Shown: positions 6,727 through 8,611 of the stretch, piece after piece
Position numbering within the stretch: the stretch's first letter is position 1
Layout: each line of letters begins with the position of its first letter
Made by a program: the position numbers and the translations under genes
From: Holosporaceae bacterium
GTDB lineage: Bacteria; Pseudomonadota; Alphaproteobacteria; UBA3830
DNA: 8,611 bases
Direction: 5' to 3'
Assembly: GCA_031284345.1 (NCBI GenBank)
Contig: JAITAC010000012.1
Location: 1 to 8,611 of the forward strand
The notes under the pieces: generated by a model
What the model was told of the DNA's origin: nothing
What the model saw: only the letters and a program-made list of their open reading frames with translations
The model's database searches: none

Positions 6727-7881
6727 TTATACTGCTGCTAATAAATCGTCGACGGCATCTAATTTCTCCCAGGTAAACTCAGGCAGTTCGCGACCAAAAT
6801 GTCCATAGCAGGAGGTTTTTTGGTATATGGGACGCAGCAAATCCAATTTTTTGCAGATAAAATATGGTCGCAAATTAAATATTTTTCGAACTATCCTGGT
6901 CAACTCATCATCAGGAACATCACTGGAGTTAAACGACGTTACGGCAACAGAAACCGGATCCGCCACTCCTATGCAGTAGGCTATTTGGATTTCGCATTTT
7001 TTGGCGAGTCCTGCCGCCACAATATTTTTGGCCACGTATCTGGCCATATAGGCGCCGGATCGATCGACCTTCGACGGATCTTTCCCGGAGAACGCTCCGC
7101 CGCCATGTCGTCCAACTCCGCCGTAGGTATCCTGAATGATTTTTCGTCCGGTTAGTCCGCAATCGCCCATTGGACCTCCGATCTCGAATCTGCCGGTGGC
7201 ATTGATGTATATTTTACAATCGTTTTTATTGAAAAAACCACTGGAATCCAGCAGCGGATAAATAACTTCCTCCCGCACCGCCTCTTCAATTTTACTTTGA
7301 GAAATATTTTTCCCATGTTGCGTCGACACCACCACGCTATCTATTTTTTTCGGCTCTCCGTTTTCGTATTCGAAGGAAATTTGCGTTTTTCCATCTGGTT
7401 TCACGAAGTCAACTATATTATTTTTTCTGACCTCCGCGAGTCTTTGGGATAATTGATGGGACCAGTAAATGGGAGCCGGCATGAAGACACTCGTTTCCGA
7501 ACAGGCATAACCAAAAACCATACCCTGATCTCCAGCGCCTTGTTTTTCTGGATCATTTTTTTCAACCCCCATCGATATGTCCTCAGACTGCTTATTGATG
7601 GACGTAATAACTGCGCACGTTCGCCAATCGAATCCGATGGAAGAATCATCATATCCTATTTCTTTTATGGCGTCACGGACGATTTGCTGAATGTCAACAG
7701 AAGCGGAACTGGAAATTTCTCCGGCGATAAAAGCCATTCCCGTCGCCACCAGAGTTTCTGCCGCCACTTTTGAATTTCTATCGCGCATCAGCAGAGCATC
7801 TAAAATTGAATCTGATATTTGATCTGCGATTTTGTCCGGATGCCCCTCTGTCACTGATTCTGAAGTGAAAATACGTCTCAT
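6727..7881 (-). CDS. metK: S-adenosylmethionine synthetase (methionine adenosyltransferase)
   Basis: MetK makes S-adenosylmethionine from methionine and ATP with release of phosphate and pyrophosphate; the active site forms between two subunits of a dimer or tetramer. At 384 residues it equals the E. coli enzyme in length. Visible motifs are [20 protein letters not shown] with His14 and Asp16, the signature [12 protein letters not shown] (115-126), DGKTQISF with Lys165, [12 protein letters not shown] (236-247), and the P-loop-like signature [19 protein letters not shown] (260-278). The start ATG at 7881 has a strong GGAGG at 7890-7894, spaced 8 nt. It follows an intrinsic terminator at 7950-7988, so its promoter should lie within about 7900-7950, and it likely heads metK-truB-rpsO-pnp. 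The leader is too short and lacks recognisable SAM-riboswitch motifs. Confidence 0.98.
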   Translation of the reverse strand: MRRIFTSESVTEGHPDKIADQISDSILDALLMRDRNSKVAAETLVATGMAFIAGEISSSASVDIQQIVRDAIKEIGYDDSSIGFDWRTCAVITSINKQSEDISMGVEKNDPEKQGAGDQGMVFGYACSETSVFMPAPIYWSHQLSQRLAEVRKNNIVDFVKPDGKTQISFEYENGEPKKIDSVVVSTQHGKNISQSKIEEAVREEVIYPLLDSSGFFNKNDCKIYINATGRFEIGGPMGDCGLTGRKIIQDTYGGVGRHGGGAFSGKDPSKVDRSGAYMARYVAKNIVAAGLAKKCEIQIAYCIGVADPVSVAVTSFNSSDVPDDELTRIVRKIFNLRPYFICKKLDLLRPIYQKTSCYGHFGRELPEFTWEKLDAVDDLLAAV

Positions 7882-7898
7882 GTGTCATTCCTCCGCAT
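7878..7898 (-). other. Possible six-codon leader ORF overlapping the metK start
   Basis: The minus strand contains ATG CGG AGG AAT GAC ACA TGA (peptide MRRNDT). Its TGA overlaps the metK ATG in an ATGA arrangement. An AGGAG lies 10 nt upstream of this ATG, at the long end of acceptable spacing. The mini-ORF also contains the metK ribosome site, so it could couple or modulate metK translation. It is short enough to be chance. Confidence 0.2.
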
Positions 7899-7924
7899 AA
7901 ATTAATTACTCCTGAGAAAGTTAG

Positions 7925-7953
7925 CATATATTTTCTGTCCGTAACAGCGAAAA
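7925..7953 (-). promoter_or_regulatory. Weak candidate promoter for metK
   Basis: On the minus strand TTTTCG (7953-7948) and TATATG (7930-7925) are 17 bp apart and match the -35/-10 consensus at 3 and 4 of 6. The -35 overlaps the T tract of the preceding terminator. A promoter is expected here because the terminator would stop upstream transcription, but the match is weak. Confidence 0.25.
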
Positions 7954-7988
7954 AAACCGCCGCATAATAAATTTCATTATGAGACGGT
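7950..7988 (-). terminator. Intrinsic terminator downstream of the ankyrin gene
   Basis: On the minus strand the RNA folds as ACCGUC (7988-7983), a single U.C mismatch, CAUAAUGA (7981-7974), a 3-nt loop (7973-7971), UUAUUAUG (7970-7963), and GGCGGU (7961-7956). It is followed by a run of U (7956-7950). The pairing includes two G.U wobbles that would be A-C mismatches in the plus transcript, so it is oriented for leftward transcription. It starts about 16 nt after the ankyrin stop codon. Confidence 0.85.
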
Positions 7989-8004
7989 CTTGGTTTCCAT
8001 TTTC

Positions 8005-8611
8005 CTAATGCTTGTTTTTGGCTTCGTAGCGTTTCAGTATATCTATGGCAGGCTGGTTATTAAGTTTAATAGCAGTTTGCAATAGAGTATCTCCATTTTC
8101 ATCTAGGTCATTCAGTACATCTGGAGAATATATACTCTCTATCTCAAGTTGCGTCAGATCTTCCTTATTTTTTATAAAATTACGCAATGTAGTTGCCCAT
8201 TCTTTTGCTTCAATTATTGCGCGAATATTGTGATCGGCAATATTTTTTGTATTGACAAATTTTAGATCTGCACCATACTGCAACAGCAACCGCACTGCTG
8301 CGATGTTTTTACCTTCAATTGCGATGTTTAATGGAGTTTTTCCATTTTCATCTTTGTCATTTACTAATAGCAAACGATCTTTTTTGGGGGCGAATCTATA
8401 CAACATACCTTTTATCGCGTCCACATCGCCATTTCTTATAAAATAACGCAAACCATTCGCCCATTCTTTTGCATTAACTATTGCACGAATATCCGGATCG
8501 GCAATATTTCTTGCATGGATAGAACTTAGATCTGCACCATACTGCAACAGCAACCGCACTGCTGCGATGTTTTTACCTTCAATTGCGATGTTTAATGGAG
8601 TTTTTCCACTT
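8005..8611 (-). CDS. Ankyrin-repeat protein, C-terminal 201 residues (5' end outside window)
   Basis: The frame is open to the window edge; the GTG at 8559 is internal to a repeat and not a likely start, so the gene continues upstream. Ankyrin repeats mediate protein-protein contacts, and such proteins are often secreted effectors in intracellular bacteria. No secretion signal can be assessed here because the N-terminus is missing. Two copies of GKTPLNIAIEGKNIAAVRLL followed by LQYGADL occur 88 residues apart. Each is followed by a linker of pattern NIAD-x2-IRAI-x2-AKEWA-x2-LR-x-FI, then a degenerate repeat. A last, divergent repeat begins DENGDTLLQTAIKLNNQPAI and the protein ends in a basic, lysine-rich tail (AKNKH). 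No enzymatic domain or membrane segment is visible in this part. The stop at 8005-8007 is followed by a strong terminator, so it is not co-transcribed with metK. Partner and function are unknown. Confidence 0.82.
   Translation of the reverse strand, partial: SGKTPLNIAIEGKNIAAVRLLLQYGADLSSIHARNIADPDIRAIVNAKEWANGLRYFIRNGDVDAIKGMLYRFAPKKDRLLLVNDKDENGKTPLNIAIEGKNIAAVRLLLQYGADLKFVNTKNIADHNIRAIIEAKEWATTLRNFIKNKEDLTQLEIESIYSPDVLNDLDENGDTLLQTAIKLNNQPAIDILKRYEAKNKH
8262..8608. repeat. 264-bp direct repeat within the ankyrin gene
   Basis: Positions 8262-8344 and 8526-8608 are identical over 83 bp at an offset of exactly 264 bp (88 codons); the second copy is cut by the window edge. Flanking sequence at the same offset is similar but diverged, for example 8216-8261 against 8480-8525. 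This is a coding tandem module whose core is either recently duplicated or homogenised by recombination. Confidence 0.92.

Noticed and set aside
7882..7949. Possible SAM riboswitch in the metK leader
   Set aside because: Only about 70 nt remain after the terminator. I see a 4-bp hairpin (CTGT/ACAG) but none of the conserved pairing or sequence blocks of SAM-I or SAM-II classes.

Overview
This looks like an ordinary chromosomal stretch of a proteobacterium, most likely an alphaproteobacterium with a host-associated lifestyle. That placement is an inference. It rests on the pepA-holC-ndk and truB-rpsO-pnp gene orders, a HolC (chi) subunit, a modestly AT-rich composition (judged by eye), and one intact plus one decayed ankyrin-repeat gene, which are common in Rickettsiales- and Holosporales-like intracellular bacteria. 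Nothing in the window fixes the genus.

Layout from left to right. (1) 1-2305, minus strand: a compact operon read pepA -> holC -> ndk (ndk is cut by the window edge), with gaps of 9 and 8 nt. It covers peptide turnover, the chi subunit of DNA polymerase III and NTP supply. (2) 2306-2650 has no intact gene. It holds an 18-bp imperfect tandem duplication just upstream of pepA (2330-2365), a stretch with nothing recognisable (about 2366-2474), a decayed ankyrin repeat on the minus strand (2475-2600) and a weak candidate promoter for the next gene. (3) 2651-3343, plus strand: a lone TadE-like pseudopilin, the only rightward gene. Its 3' end may be frameshifted, because a neighbouring frame (3273-3437) has codon usage more like the rest of the gene. 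(4) 3380-3409: a perfect 11-bp inverted repeat between the convergent tadE-like gene and pnp. (5) 3421-7881, minus strand: metK -> truB -> rpsO -> pnp, a housekeeping cluster for SAM synthesis, tRNA pseudouridylation, ribosomal protein S15 and RNA decay. (6) 7950-7988: a strong intrinsic terminator on the minus strand that separates metK from the gene upstream. (7) 8005-8611, minus strand: the C-terminal part of an ankyrin-repeat protein built from an 88-residue (264-bp) module, with 83 bp identical between its last two copies.

The housekeeping genes look intact. Two start codons differ from the longest open frame on the basis of ribosome binding sites: pepA at 2305 and rpsO at 5791. The parts most worth a second look are the accessory pieces: the ankyrin gene with its recent internal duplication, the ankyrin relic 6 kb away, and the orphan TadE-like gene. 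I found no tRNA, rRNA, CRISPR array, insertion sequence or clear riboswitch, and I do not see a complete novel system here.
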